Source: Antribacter gilvus
GTDB lineage: Bacteria > Actinomycetota > Actinomycetes > Actinomycetales > Cellulomonadaceae
Assembly: GCF_003946865.1 (NCBI RefSeq)
Contig: NZ_QXTH01000008.1
Location: forward strand, 124,001 to 188,000
DNA length: 64,000 nucleotides
Reading direction: 5' to 3'
Under the pieces are notes generated by a model that had not been told where the DNA came from, made no database searches, and worked only from the letters and a program-made list of their open reading frames with translations. The number at the start of each line of letters is the position of its first letter. The stretch's first letter is position 1. A program made the position numbers and the translations under genes. This document shows positions 37,288-45,361 of this stretch, one piece after another.

Positions 37288-38283
37288 TCACCACTTGTCG
37301 TGCACGTGCTTCGAGATCAGCTCGTCGTAGACCTCCCGCACGCCCGACGTGAAGAGCGGGCCGAGGGTGCCGGCGCTCCCGGCCGCGGCGTTCGCCCGCG
37401 CCTGCTCCGGGTTCCGCGCGCCCGGGATGACCGTGGACACGCCCGGCTGCTGCCACACCCACGCGACCGCGGCCTGGGCGGGCGTGAGCTCCCCACCGAG
37501 GCTCTGCTCGGTGAGCTCGGTGAAGCGAGCGGCCGCCTCGACGCCCACGTCGTAGGGCACACCCGAGAAGGTCTCCCCCACGTCGAACGCGCTGCCGTCC
37601 CGGTTGTAGGTGCGGTGGTCGTCCTTCGCGAAGGTGGTCTCGCGCGTGTAGCGGCCGGAGAGCAGGCCCGAGGCCAGCGGCACCCGGGCGATGATCCCCA
37701 CGCCGGCCGCCGACGCCGCCGGCAGCACCTGCTCGAGCGGCTTGAGGCGGAAAGCGTTGAGGATGATCTGCACGCTCGCCACGTTGGGACGGGCGATCGC
37801 GGTCAGCGCCTCCTCGACCTTCTCGACGCTCACGCCGTAGTGGGCGATCACGCCCTCCTCGACGAGGGTGTCGAGCGCGTCGAAGACCTCGTCCTTGGAG
37901 TAGACGGCCGTCGGCGGGCAGTGGAGCTGCACCAGGTCGAGGCGCTCGACCCCGAGGTTCTGCCGGGACCGGTCGGTCCACTCCCGGAAGTTCTTCAGGA
38001 CGTAGTTCTGCGGCTTCTGCGGCAGACGACGGCCCATCTTCGTGGCAACCGTGATCCCGGCATCGGGGTGGCTCTTGAGAAAGGCGCCGATCACCTGTTC
38101 GCTGCGGCCGTCGCCGTAGACGTCCGCGGTGTCGAAGAAGGTGACGCCGGACTCCAGCGCCGCGTCGAGGACGGCGCGAGCGTCCGCCTCGCTGACCTCG
38201 CCCCAGTCCGCGCCGAGCTGCCAGGTGCCCAGGCCCACGACCGGCACGAGCCGGCCGGTCCGTCCGAGAACCTGCTTTTCCAT
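37288..38283 (-). CDS. Aldo/keto reductase
   Basis: A 331-residue NADPH-type oxidoreductase of the AKR superfamily. The tetrad is visible: Asp51 and Tyr56 in FFDTADVYGDG, Lys in VATKMGR (about 83), His in LVQLHCP (about 123). VIPGARNPEQARAN is the cofactor-phosphate loop. ATG 38283 (after another ATG at 38286) has GGAGG at a suitable distance. The physiological carbonyl is unknown; the family includes many general stress reductases. Divergent from the epimerase gene. Confidence 0.9.
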   Translation of the reverse strand: MEKQVLGRTGRLVPVVGLGTWQLGADWGEVSEADARAVLDAALESGVTFFDTADVYGDGRSEQVIGAFLKSHPDAGITVATKMGRRLPQKPQNYVLKNFREWTDRSRQNLGVERLDLVQLHCPPTAVYSKDEVFDALDTLVEEGVIAHYGVSVEKVEEALTAIARPNVASVQIILNAFRLKPLEQVLPAASAAGVGIIARVPLASGLLSGRYTRETTFAKDDHRTYNRDGSAFDVGETFSGVPYDVGVEAAARFTELTEQSLGGELTPAQAAVAWVWQQPGVSTVIPGARNPEQARANAAAGSAGTLGPLFTSGVREVYDELISKHVHDKW

Positions 38284-38400
38284 CATTCCTCCATGCTGTG
38301 GTGCGGGCAGGGCGCCCGCGGGGGGCCCGGCACAGAGCCGGACGTCCAGGCCAGTCTGCTGTCCTACGCTACGTGGCGCCTGGCGAAAGGGCTTACCCGT

Positions 38401-38406
38401 TACGGT
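38401..38406 (+). promoter_or_regulatory. -10 box of leaderless epimerase gene
   Basis: TACGGT lies exactly 6 nt before GTG 38413, with no Shine-Dalgarno sequence, favouring that GTG over the in-frame one at 38407. Confidence 0.4.
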
Positions 38407-38412
38407 GTGAGT

Positions 38413-39357
38413 GTGATTACCGCAGACCCCGCTCTCCCGGACGTGGAGAGCGCACCGCACCCGTCGGGCGACCAGTACCGCATCGCGCACGGCGCACACC
38501 GCGCCACCGTGACCGAGGTGGGCGCCACCCTCCGTGAATACGTCGTGGACGGCCGGCACGCCGTCGTCCCGTTCTCGGCGGACCAGATCAACCCCGTCTA
38601 CAACGGTGCGGTGCTGCTGCCGTGGCCGAACCGCCTGCGCGACGGCGCCTACGAGGTGGACGGCAAGCCGCTCCAGCTGCCGATCACCGAGGTGGCCCGG
38701 AACACCGCGCTGCACGGCCTCGCGGCCTGGGAGCGGTGGACCGTCGTGGCGCACGAGGGCTCGTTCGTCGAGCTCGCGCTCGCGCTCGCCGCGCGCCCCG
38801 GCTACCCGTTCCAGATCGTCTCGAGGATCCGGTACTCCCTGTCCGACGCCGGGCTGGAGATCCGCCTGTCCACCACGAACGTCGGCACCGGTACCGCTCC
38901 CTACGGTGCCGGGTTCCACCCGTGGCTCTCGACGGGGGGCGCCCCGCTCGACGAGTGCACCGTGCACCTCGACGCCGTGACGCGCGTCACCACGGACGAC
39001 CGCCTCCTGCCGACCGGCACCGAGCCCGCCGCGGGCGACTTCGACCTGCGCGAGCCGCGCACGGCGACCGGGCTCGACCTGGACGACGCGTACGTGGACG
39101 CCGTCCGGGACGCCGACGGCCTCTCCTGGGGCACGCTCACCGGGCCTGACGGCCGCACCGTCGCCGTGTGGATGGACGACTCCATGGACGTGTGGCAGAT
39201 CTGCTCCGGCGACCACATCGACCCGGACTACCGGCGCATGGGCATGGCCGTGGAGCCTATGAGCTGCGCCGCCGACGCGTTCGTCAGCGGCGACCGGCTG
39301 GTCCGCCTCGCGCCCGGAGCCACCCACGAGGTGCGATGGGGCATCACCGTCCGGTGA
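38413..39357 (+). CDS. Aldose 1-epimerase family protein
   Basis: A 314-residue galactose-mutarotase-fold protein. The likely general acid/base residues are His in NTALHGL (about 105), His in GAGFHPWL (about 174) and Glu in VEPMSCAADAF (about 284), as in aldose epimerases and the related glucose-6-phosphate 1-epimerases. No signal peptide, so it acts on cytoplasmic sugars. Start chosen from the -10 box spacing. Not linked to a sugar operon, so the substrate cannot be told. Confidence 0.88.
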   Translation: MITADPALPDVESAPHPSGDQYRIAHGAHRATVTEVGATLREYVVDGRHAVVPFSADQINPVYNGAVLLPWPNRLRDGAYEVDGKPLQLPITEVARNTALHGLAAWERWTVVAHEGSFVELALALAARPGYPFQIVSRIRYSLSDAGLEIRLSTTNVGTGTAPYGAGFHPWLSTGGAPLDECTVHLDAVTRVTTDDRLLPTGTEPAAGDFDLREPRTATGLDLDDAYVDAVRDADGLSWGTLTGPDGRTVAVWMDDSMDVWQICSGDHIDPDYRRMGMAVEPMSCAADAFVSGDRLVRLAPGATHEVRWGITVR

Positions 39358-39495
39358 GTGACGCTCCGGTAGCGTGTCCTCGCGCACCGCGGCGCGCGTC
39401 ACGAAATCCCAGGTCGTCGCTCCCCAGTACCTGAGAATGGGACCGGCCGTCCCCGGTGTCGGGTACAGGCGGCCGAGCGAGGCAAGGAGAGGTCC

Positions 39496-40101
39496 GTGCA
39501 GGAACGCGAGGTGCGCATCTGCGTCGTCGGTGACGAGCTGGCAGTGGGCGTGGGCGACGCCCGTGCGCTCGGCTGGACCGGCCGCGTCGTGGCGCGCACG
39601 CACTTCGACCGGCCGTCCATGGTGTTCTCGCTCGCTATCCCGGGCGAGACCACCACCCAGCTGAGCGCCCGCTGGGAGGGCGAGACCGCGGCGCGCTTCG
39701 GCCCCGAGGGTGAGGTGGAGAACCGCCTCGTCGTGGCGCTCGGCCGGCACGACGTGGCCTCCAACCTGTCCGTCGCCCGGTCGCGCCTGAACCTTGCCAA
39801 CATCCTCGACGTGGCCGACTCCCACCGGATCCCCGCGTTCGTCGTCGGGCCGCCGCCCGGGCGGCCCGAGGACGGTGACCGCATCCTCGAGCTCTCGGAC
39901 GCGTTCGCGGATGTGGCGAGCCGGCGCCGCGTCCCGTACGTCGACACGTTCACGCCGCTCGCGGCGCACGAGCAGTGGCTGGCGGACCTGGCGCAGAACG
40001 GCAGCACCTACCCGGGCCAGGCGGGCTACGGCCTCATGGCGTGGCTCGTGCTGCACACGGGCTGGCACGCCTGGCTGGGCCTCCCGCACGACGAGGGCTG
40101 A
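39496..40101 (+). CDS. SGNH/GDSL-like hydrolase with altered serine
   Basis: A 201-residue cytoplasmic protein with SGNH-fold architecture: block I reads VVGDELAVGVGD, where GDSL enzymes have the nucleophilic serine in GDS; here it is glutamate. The PGETTTQLSARW segment supplies the next block, and the tail (ERIDPAN-like WLADLAQNGSTYPGQAGYG) lacks the usual DxxH pair (it reads STYPGQAGY). It therefore looks catalytically altered. GTG 39496 follows AAGGAGAGG. No operon partner. Confidence 0.75.
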   Translation: MQEREVRICVVGDELAVGVGDARALGWTGRVVARTHFDRPSMVFSLAIPGETTTQLSARWEGETAARFGPEGEVENRLVVALGRHDVASNLSVARSRLNLANILDVADSHRIPAFVVGPPPGRPEDGDRILELSDAFADVASRRRVPYVDTFTPLAAHEQWLADLAQNGSTYPGQAGYGLMAWLVLHTGWHAWLGLPHDEG

Positions 40102-40223
40102 GCTTCTCGCCCGAGGCGGGGTTCCTCGCCCGAGGCAACAGGCGGCGGAACACTCGATGAACAGTGGGCGGACCGGGCGGTCGTGGCTTGATCGCCCGGT
40201 CCGGCGCCGTGTTACCTGACGCG

Positions 40224-41453
40224 GTGCCCGCTCCCCGTCCGCTGCCCCGCCCGGCCCTCCGCGCCCGCCTCCGTGCCCTCCTGACCACCGCCCTGGTGAC
40301 GCTCGCCGCGGTGGCGGGCACCGCCGCCGTCGGGCAGCCGGCTGCCGCCCACGACGTGACCAGCACCGCCTTCGCCGAGGTGCGCGCCGGCTCGGGGGCC
40401 GACGTCGACGTCACGCTCGACCTCGAGTACGACCTCCTGATGAAGTCCGCGTGGCTCACCGCCGAGGCGTACGAGGCGACGGGGCCCGCCGAGCAGCAGC
40501 GGCAGCTCGAGACCAACGCGGACGCCGTGGCCGGCTACGTCACGGCGCGGTTCGGCGTCAGGTACCGCGACGCGCCGTGCGAGCCCGACGTGGGCGAGGC
40601 CTCGCTCGTGGAGCGGGGCGAGGTGGTCTACGCGCACCTGCCTGTCGCCTTCGCGTGCGACGGCGAGCCGGAGGGCTCGCACGCCGTGTGGTCGGCGCTC
40701 TTCCCGGACGCGGAGAGCTTTGTCCACTCGACCCGCACGATCGTGGAGTTCTCGCTCGACGGCGAGCACGGCTCGGCCGCGCTGACAGCCGACCACCCTG
40801 AGGTCGTGACCGGGGAGAACCGGCTGCTGAAGCAGCTCGGGGAGTTCTTCCTGCTGGGCGCCGAGCACCTCTACCTCGGGCCCGACCACCTGCTGTTCCT
40901 GCTCGCGCTCGTCGTCGGCGCGCGGACCCTCCGCGAGGTGGTGTGGACCGCCACGGCCTTCACCGCCGCGCACAGCGTCACGTTCCTCCTGGCGGCGCTG
41001 GGGGTGGTCCAGGTGCCGGGCGCCGTGGTGGAGCCGCTCATCGCGCTGTCGATCGCCGTGGTGGCGGGGGCGAGCCTGTGGCCGGAGCTCCGGCGGTGGG
41101 GCAGGCGCTACGCCGAGCCGGTCGGGCGTACAGCCACAGCGGCGCCCGACGGCGGTCCGGCCGCCCCCCGTACCCGGCTCGCCGTCGTCTTCGCGTTCGG
41201 GCTGCTGCACGGGCTCGGCTTCGCGGGGGCGCTCGGCATCGACGAGCGCTGGTCGTGGGACCTGCTGTGGTCGCTGCTGGCCTTCAACGTGGGGATCGAG
41301 GCCGTGCAGCTGGGGATCGTCGCGGTGGTGTTCCCGCTGGTCGCGCTGCTGCGCCGCCGGGCACCGCGGGCCGCGCGGTGGACCCTCGGCCTGGCGACGG
41401 CGGCCATCGTGGCGACGGGACTCTTCTGGACGGCGGAACGGCTCCTCGCGTGA
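40224..41453 (+). CDS. HupE/UreJ family membrane protein
   Basis: A 409-residue protein. A signal peptide (ending near QPAAAHD) is followed by an extracytoplasmic domain of about 190 residues, then six or so helices of HupE/UreJ type: GAEHLYLGPDHLLFLLALV, AFTAAHSVTFLLA and FGLLHGLGFAGAL carry the family's histidines and are thought to bind metal. Members are associated with nickel or cobalt import. GTG 40224 gives the best signal peptide; GTG 40164 would add 20 residues. Neither has a good ribosome site. No hydrogenase or urease genes are nearby. Confidence 0.8.
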   Translation: MPAPRPLPRPALRARLRALLTTALVTLAAVAGTAAVGQPAAAHDVTSTAFAEVRAGSGADVDVTLDLEYDLLMKSAWLTAEAYEATGPAEQQRQLETNADAVAGYVTARFGVRYRDAPCEPDVGEASLVERGEVVYAHLPVAFACDGEPEGSHAVWSALFPDAESFVHSTRTIVEFSLDGEHGSAALTADHPEVVTGENRLLKQLGEFFLLGAEHLYLGPDHLLFLLALVVGARTLREVVWTATAFTAAHSVTFLLAALGVVQVPGAVVEPLIALSIAVVAGASLWPELRRWGRRYAEPVGRTATAAPDGGPAAPRTRLAVVFAFGLLHGLGFAGALGIDERWSWDLLWSLLAFNVGIEAVQLGIVAVVFPLVALLRRRAPRAARWTLGLATAAIVATGLFWTAERLLA

Positions 41454-41460
41454 CGCGATC

Positions 41461-41536
41461 CGCCGAGGTAGTGCGCTGGTCCGGCGCCTGCCCGCCAAAG
41501 GGCGTGGAGACACCGGACCAGCGCACTACCTCGGCG
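41461..41536. terminator. 24-bp hairpin between convergent genes
   Basis: A perfect 24-bp stem (41461-41484 with 41513-41536) and 28-nt loop that contains a smaller cgccc/gggcg stem. It lies 7 nt after the HupE stop and 8 nt before the DUF4097 stop. No T-tract. Confidence 0.7.
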
Positions 41537-41544
41537 CTCGGAGA

Positions 41545-42342
41545 TCAGCCGCGGGTGACCGACGCCGCGCCCGACACCGTGCTCGTCGACACGTAGGCCG
41601 CGGCACCCGGCTCGGCGTGGTCCACGACCACCGTGCGCTGGGCGCTGGAGGCAGCCGGGGCGCCGTCGATCATCACCTTGCCGGTGACGCTGCGCGCCCG
41701 GACGTTGACGTTCGAGCCGCCGTCGAGGTGCACGCCGATCGCCCCCGACACGGTCTTGGCGGTCACGAGCGGCGTGGTGCCCTGGGCTGTCACGTCGACC
41801 GAGCCGGACGCCCCGTTCACCGTGACGCGGCCGAGCGCACCCGAGAGAGCGACCGAGCCGGAGATCGTGGCGACGGTGACGTCACCGGAGTGCTCGCTCA
41901 CCGTGATCGCGCCGGACGCGGACTTCACGGCCAGGGTGCCGGTGGTACCGAGGACGTTGAGGGCTCCGCTGACGGTCCGCGCCTGCGTGCGGCCCTGCGC
42001 GCCCGTGACGACCACCTCGGCGCCCACGCCGGCGACGTCGACCGACGACGTCACGGGCACGGTCACCCGGATGGTCGCGGCGTCCTGGTCCTTGAGGCCG
42101 CGGAACCGGTCCACGAACCCCTCGACCCCGGGGAAGTCGTAGGCGATCCTCAGGCTCCCGTGCTCGGCGAGCACCTGGAGCGGCCGGGACGACACGTCGA
42201 GGACCTCGACGAGGGCGCCGGACGTCCGGTTCGGGTCGGCGACCACCTCGGCACGGCCGTTGGTGAGGCGGACGGTGAGGGTGCGTACGTCCGCGACCTC
42301 GATGGTCTGGGGGGCGGCGACGCTCCAGGACTCGGTGCTCAT
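41545..42342 (-). CDS. DUF4097 family beta-solenoid protein A
   Basis: A 265-residue protein built of short beta repeats with recurring VSGA/VSGS turns (about residues 110-250: ARTVSGALNV, VKSASGAITV, VATISGSVAL, VTAKTVSGAIGV, ARSVTGKVMI). This is the DUF4097 (putative adhesin) pattern, a beta-helix of unknown role. There is no signal peptide. Its start shares one base with the padR stop, so it is cotranscribed with padR and the second DUF4097 gene. Confidence 0.82.
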   Translation of the reverse strand: MSTESWSVAAPQTIEVADVRTLTVRLTNGRAEVVADPNRTSGALVEVLDVSSRPLQVLAEHGSLRIAYDFPGVEGFVDRFRGLKDQDAATIRVTVPVTSSVDVAGVGAEVVVTGAQGRTQARTVSGALNVLGTTGTLAVKSASGAITVSEHSGDVTVATISGSVALSGALGRVTVNGASGSVDVTAQGTTPLVTAKTVSGAIGVHLDGGSNVNVRARSVTGKVMIDGAPAASSAQRTVVVDHAEPGAAAYVSTSTVSGAASVTRG

Positions 42343-43007
42343 CAGGATGCTCCGTTCGTGGGGTTCTGGTCTGGGGCCATTCTGGTGCCACCACGCGTTG
42401 CGGGCAGCGTGGCGCGGACTGCGGCACGTGCGGATCCCAGCACGGTCCGCAGGGTCTCGAGGGTGAGGGCGGACACGGCGCCGGCGACGTCGGCCTCCCG
42501 GAGGTCGGTGAGGAGGTCGTCACGGAACCGGCGGACGAGCATCTCGGCCTCCTGACGGAGGGCGTAGGAGCCCGCACGGGCGGGGTCGGGCGGGACGTCG
42601 GGGCCGGGCCGCGGCCGGGCACGGGCTTCCTGCGCCGCCGCGGCGAGCTCGGCACGCAGGCCGTTCATGGTGGACATGATGTCCGCCCGCAGGGCGTCCG
42701 CCCGGGCGCGGACCGTCTCGGCCACGCTGCTCTCGAGCCGGCGGATGTCCTCCCAGCGCGCCGCGACCTCGGCTCGTCCCTGGGGCGTGAGCTCGTAGGT
42801 GGTCCGACGCCCTGTGTCGGAGCGGAGGACCAGGCCCTCCTCCTCGAGCCGCGCCAGCCGGGGGTAGATGGTGCCGGCGCTGGGCCGGTAGGTACCGCCG
42901 AAGCGCTCGGCGAGCTCGGTCATCAGCTCGTATCCGTGGCGCGGACCCGCGACCAGCAGCGCCAGGAGGTACAGGCGCAGCTCGCCGTGGGCGAAGACGG
43001 GGGGCAT
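42342..43007 (-). CDS. PadR family transcriptional regulator
   Basis: A 221-residue regulator. The winged helix covers about 1-85 (ELRLYLLALLVAGPRHGYELM, YRPSAGTIYPRLARLEEEGLV, RTTYELTPQGR); a long helical C-terminus follows (about 95-195), as in PadR-s2 proteins. It lies between the two DUF4097 genes with one-base overlaps. PadR-DUF4097 pairs are common in actinobacteria. Two near-identical 16-bp sites upstream of the operon (43876 and 43900) are the probable autoregulatory operators. Confidence 0.9.
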   Translation of the reverse strand: MPPVFAHGELRLYLLALLVAGPRHGYELMTELAERFGGTYRPSAGTIYPRLARLEEEGLVLRSDTGRRTTYELTPQGRAEVAARWEDIRRLESSVAETVRARADALRADIMSTMNGLRAELAAAAQEARARPRPGPDVPPDPARAGSYALRQEAEMLVRRFRDDLLTDLREADVAGAVSALTLETLRTVLGSARAAVRATLPATRGGTRMAPDQNPTNGAS

Positions 43008-43825
43008 CAGACCGCGACGTCCGGGGCGACGTCCGGGGCGACGTGGTCGCCGTCGAGGACCGTGACGTCGCCGCTGACGGACGACACCTTCAGCTGCGTC
43101 TGCGCCGGGCGGGTGGACCGGACGGTGCCCCCGCCGCTGACCTGGTACCCGCCGACCGTGACACGGCCGCCGATGCCGGAGACGTTGACGTCGACGGCGC
43201 CCGCGTCGGGCACCCGCACCATGAGCTCGCCGGAGACGGTGCTCGCCTTGATCCGCCGCGGCTGCGTGGTGAGGTCGAGCGTGATCCCGCCGGACACCGA
43301 GGTGGACGACACCTCCTCCGCCGAGCCGCTGAACGCGACCTCGCCGGACACGGTGCCGATCGTCAGGTTGCCGTCATGGTCGCGCACCGTGATGTCGCCC
43401 GAGACGGTGGAGACCTTGAGCGGCCCGCTGGTGCGCGTGACGATGAGCGACCCGGAGACGGTGGAGGCCTTGCCCCCCGCAGTGGTCCCGGCCAGCAGGC
43501 CCTCGCCGGAGATGGTGCCGATCCGCACCACGGTGCCCCGTGGCACCGCGACGTGGACGTCCGCGGAGGCGCGCCCGGCGAAGTCGCGGAACTTGGCGAG
43601 GAACGACTGCCAGCCGGTCAGCGTCTCGTGGCCGAAGCTGAGCTTGCCGCCCTCGCGGCGGAAGTTGAGCGGGCGGCCGTCGAGGGAGTGCACCTCGATG
43701 CGGACCACCGGCTCGTCGTGCGCCACGACGTCCAGACGCCCGGAGACCACGTGGGCGGCAAGGTCGGTGACCCCTTCGAGCTCGATGGTCTGCGGCCCGT
43801 CGACGGTCCAGGTCTCGTTCGGCAT
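43007..43825 (-). CDS. DUF4097 family beta-solenoid protein B
   Basis: A 272-residue paralogue of the protein two genes downstream. Repeats of about 20 residues contain IGTISGEGLL, ASTVSGSLIV, VSTVSGDITV, IGTVSGEVAF, STSVSGGITL and ASTVSGELMV (about 100-220). The opening MPNETWTVDGPQTIELEGV parallels paralogue A's. First gene of the three-gene operon; ATG 43825 follows GAGGAG. No export signal, so the adhesin label is not supported by localisation. Tandem repeats in the last 10 residues (APDVAPDVAV) come from a short DNA duplication. Confidence 0.82.
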   Translation of the reverse strand: MPNETWTVDGPQTIELEGVTDLAAHVVSGRLDVVAHDEPVVRIEVHSLDGRPLNFRREGGKLSFGHETLTGWQSFLAKFRDFAGRASADVHVAVPRGTVVRIGTISGEGLLAGTTAGGKASTVSGSLIVTRTSGPLKVSTVSGDITVRDHDGNLTIGTVSGEVAFSGSAEEVSSTSVSGGITLDLTTQPRRIKASTVSGELMVRVPDAGAVDVNVSGIGGRVTVGGYQVSGGGTVRSTRPAQTQLKVSSVSGDVTVLDGDHVAPDVAPDVAV

Positions 43826-43875
43826 GCCGGCTCCTCTGTCGGGTGCGATCTTGCAGGGTGCGACTCCCGCGACCC

Positions 43876-43891
43876 ACGCGATATATCGCGT
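43876..43891. promoter_or_regulatory. Candidate PadR operator 1
   Basis: A perfect 16-bp palindrome (ACGCGATATATCGCGT), strikingly AT-rich in its centre for this genome, 51 nt upstream of the DUF4097-padR operon start. PadR operators often have an ATAT core. Confidence 0.6.
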
Positions 43892-43899
43892 TCCGAGAG

Positions 43900-43930
43900 A
43901 CACGTTATATCGCGTCTTGTCCGCTGACAA
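43900..43930 (-). promoter_or_regulatory. Candidate PadR operator 2 and operon promoter
   Basis: Positions 43900-43915 match operator 1 at 14 of 16 bases, with site centres 24 bp apart. The leftward -10 TATAAC (43904-43909) lies inside this site, and TTGTCA (43925-43930) is a possible -35 at a short 15-nt spacing. Binding here would shut off transcription. Confidence 0.5.
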
Positions 43931-44006
43931 CCCCTCAGGTTCGATCGCGGGGGTGCCGTGTGGGACGATAGGACGAATACATCCGGTCACCTGTCAGGAG
44001 ACAGCT

Positions 44007-44081
44007 ATGAGCAAGCGCGGTCGCAAGCGCCGTAGCCGCAAGGGCAACGCCGCCAACCACGGTCGTCGTCCCAACGCCTGA
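44007..44081 (+). CDS. Ribosomal protein bL37 (24 residues)
   Basis: A 24-residue, highly basic peptide beginning MSKRGRKRRSRKG and ending NHGRRPNA. It closely matches the actinobacterial large-subunit protein bL37 seen in mycobacterial ribosome structures (AURKAIP1/COX24 type). CAGGAG lies 7 nt before the ATG. A strong hairpin terminator follows at 44120. Too short for routine gene calling. Confidence 0.9.
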   Translation: MSKRGRKRRSRKGNAANHGRRPNA

Positions 44082-44119
44082 GCCGGTCGGCCACCAGGCC
44101 GCACCGCTCGCGTACGCGA

Positions 44120-44149
44120 AAGGGCCGGAACCTTGAGGTTCCGGCCCTT
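44120..44149. terminator. Terminator between bL37 and rsrA
   Basis: A 13-bp perfect stem (44120-44132 with 44137-44149) with a ttga loop, between convergent genes. Confidence 0.85.
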
Positions 44150-44159
44150 CGTCATGCCA

Positions 44160-44456
44160 TCAGGTGGCGGTCATCCCGGTGAGCTGCTCGCGGATCCGCA
44201 GCCGCAGCGTCTCGGGCGCCCGCTCGTGGCAGGAGCGCTTCACGAGCTGCTTCACCAGCTCCTCGACGCTCAGCTCCGCGAGGCACGGGGAGCAGTGCGC
44301 GACGTGGGCCCGCATCCGCAGCTCGTCGTCCGGCGTCATCTCCGAGTCCAGGTACTCGTACAGGTGCCCGAGCGCGTGCTCGCACTCCGAGCTGCCCGCC
44401 GTGTCGTGCGGTATCGGTTCGACGGCCTGGCTGCCGTCCTGCTCCTGCTCGTTCAC
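44160..44456 (-). CDS. rsrA: Zinc anti-sigma factor RsrA
   Basis: A 98-residue ZAS-family anti-sigma factor. The zinc motif HxxxCxxC is HVAHCSPC (about residues 51-58), with further cysteines in SSECEHAL (about 25) and RSCHERAP (about 75). In this family oxidation of the cysteines releases SigR. GTG 44456 overlaps the sigR stop by 4 nt, giving balanced translation of the pair. The sigma factor it controls is encoded immediately upstream. Confidence 0.93.
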   Translation of the reverse strand: MNEQEQDGSQAVEPIPHDTAGSSECEHALGHLYEYLDSEMTPDDELRMRAHVAHCSPCLAELSVEELVKQLVKRSCHERAPETLRLRIREQLTGMTAT

Positions 44457-45106
44457 TGCCCACCTCCGGGCGCCTTGGTCGCCACAAGTCCTCGTTCGGT
44501 CGCGTAGTCGGCCAGCAGCTCACGCAGCTGCCGTCGCCCGCGGTGAAGCCGAGACATCACCGTGCCGATCGGTGTCCCCATGATCTCCGCGATCTCCTTG
44601 TAAGGGAAGCCCTCGACGTCCGCGTAGTAGACAACCATGCGGCGATCCTCGGGAAGCTCGGCGAGAGCGCGCTTCACGTCGGAGTCCGGCAGGCGGTCGA
44701 GCGCCTCGGCCTCGGCGGAGCGCAGCCCCTGCGAGGTGTGCGAGGCCGCCCGCGCGATCTGCCAGTCCTCGATCTCCTCGGCCTGGGACTGCTGCGGCTC
44801 GCGCTGCTTCTTGCGGTAGCTGTTGATAAAGGTGTTCGTGAGGATGCGGTACAGCCACGCCTTCAGGTTGGTACCCGGGCGGTACTGGTGGAACGCGGCG
44901 AAGGCCTTCGCGAAGGTCTCCTGCACGAGGTCCTCGGCATCGGCCGGGTTGCGCGTCATGCGCAGGGCCGCCGAGTAGAGCTGGTCCAGGTACTGCAGCG
45001 CGTCGCGCTCGAAGCGCACGCCACGGGCAGCGGCGTCCTCCCCTGTGGGGGAACGGTCCGTGTCCTCGTCGTCCGTGGGCGCAGGGTCCACCGGGTTCTC
45101 GGTCAT
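44453..45106 (-). CDS. sigR: ECF sigma factor SigR
   Basis: A 217-residue group IV sigma factor for thiol-oxidative stress. Region 2 (about 35-100: [38 protein letters not shown]) and region 4 (about 150-205: [31 protein letters not shown]) are complete. ATG 45106 is the usual-length start, but the frame stays open upstream to an ATG at 45268, exactly 54 codons earlier, just downstream of a SigR-type promoter. A longer, stress-induced isoform like sigma-R-prime of Streptomyces coelicolor is likely. Overlaps rsrA. Confidence 0.94.
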   Translation of the reverse strand: MTENPVDPAPTDDEDTDRSPTGEDAAARGVRFERDALQYLDQLYSAALRMTRNPADAEDLVQETFAKAFAAFHQYRPGTNLKAWLYRILTNTFINSYRKKQREPQQSQAEEIEDWQIARAASHTSQGLRSAEAEALDRLPDSDVKRALAELPEDRRMVVYYADVEGFPYKEIAEIMGTPIGTVMSRLHRGRRQLRELLADYATERGLVATKAPGGGQ

Positions 45107-45268
45107 CGCCGTCGAGCCTAGCCGTGCGCGCCAGGCCGCGTCCCGCGAGTCCACTGTGACGTCGCTCTTGTGCGGCGTCGGGAACGGGTCCGGCACGGAG
45201 AACAGGGGCACCGCGGGTGTCGCGACACCGGTGGTGACCGGTGCGCCGGCGGTCTGGAGAGCTGGCAT
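45107..45268 (-). other. In-frame N-terminal extension of SigR (sigma-R-prime-like)
   Basis: Fifty-four open codons join an ATG at 45268 to the sigR ATG at 45106 in frame. The predicted peptide starts [10 protein letters not shown] and is Pro/Thr/Val-rich. A transcript from the SigR-type promoter would begin only a few nt before 45268, so this ATG would be read leaderless. Confidence 0.6.
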
Positions 45269-45280
45269 CACGCCCCGTAG

Positions 45281-45307
45281 AACGGCGACGCGCCGCGCGA
45301 CATTCCC
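45281..45307 (-). promoter_or_regulatory. SigR-dependent promoter (GGGAAT-N18-GTT)
   Basis: On the minus strand GGGAAT (45302-45307), 18 nt, then GTT (45281-45283). This is an exact match to the SigR promoter consensus known from Streptomyces, in the expected place for sigR autoregulation. Confidence 0.75.
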
Positions 45308-45361
45308 GCGGTCGGCGCGGAAGGGCTGCGATCGGGGCCGACCTCTGCCAGGGTGGTGGGC

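Noticed and set aside
40164-40223. Earlier GTG start of the HupE gene
   Set aside because: Adds 20 residues before an already complete signal peptide and has no ribosome site at a proper distance; still possible.
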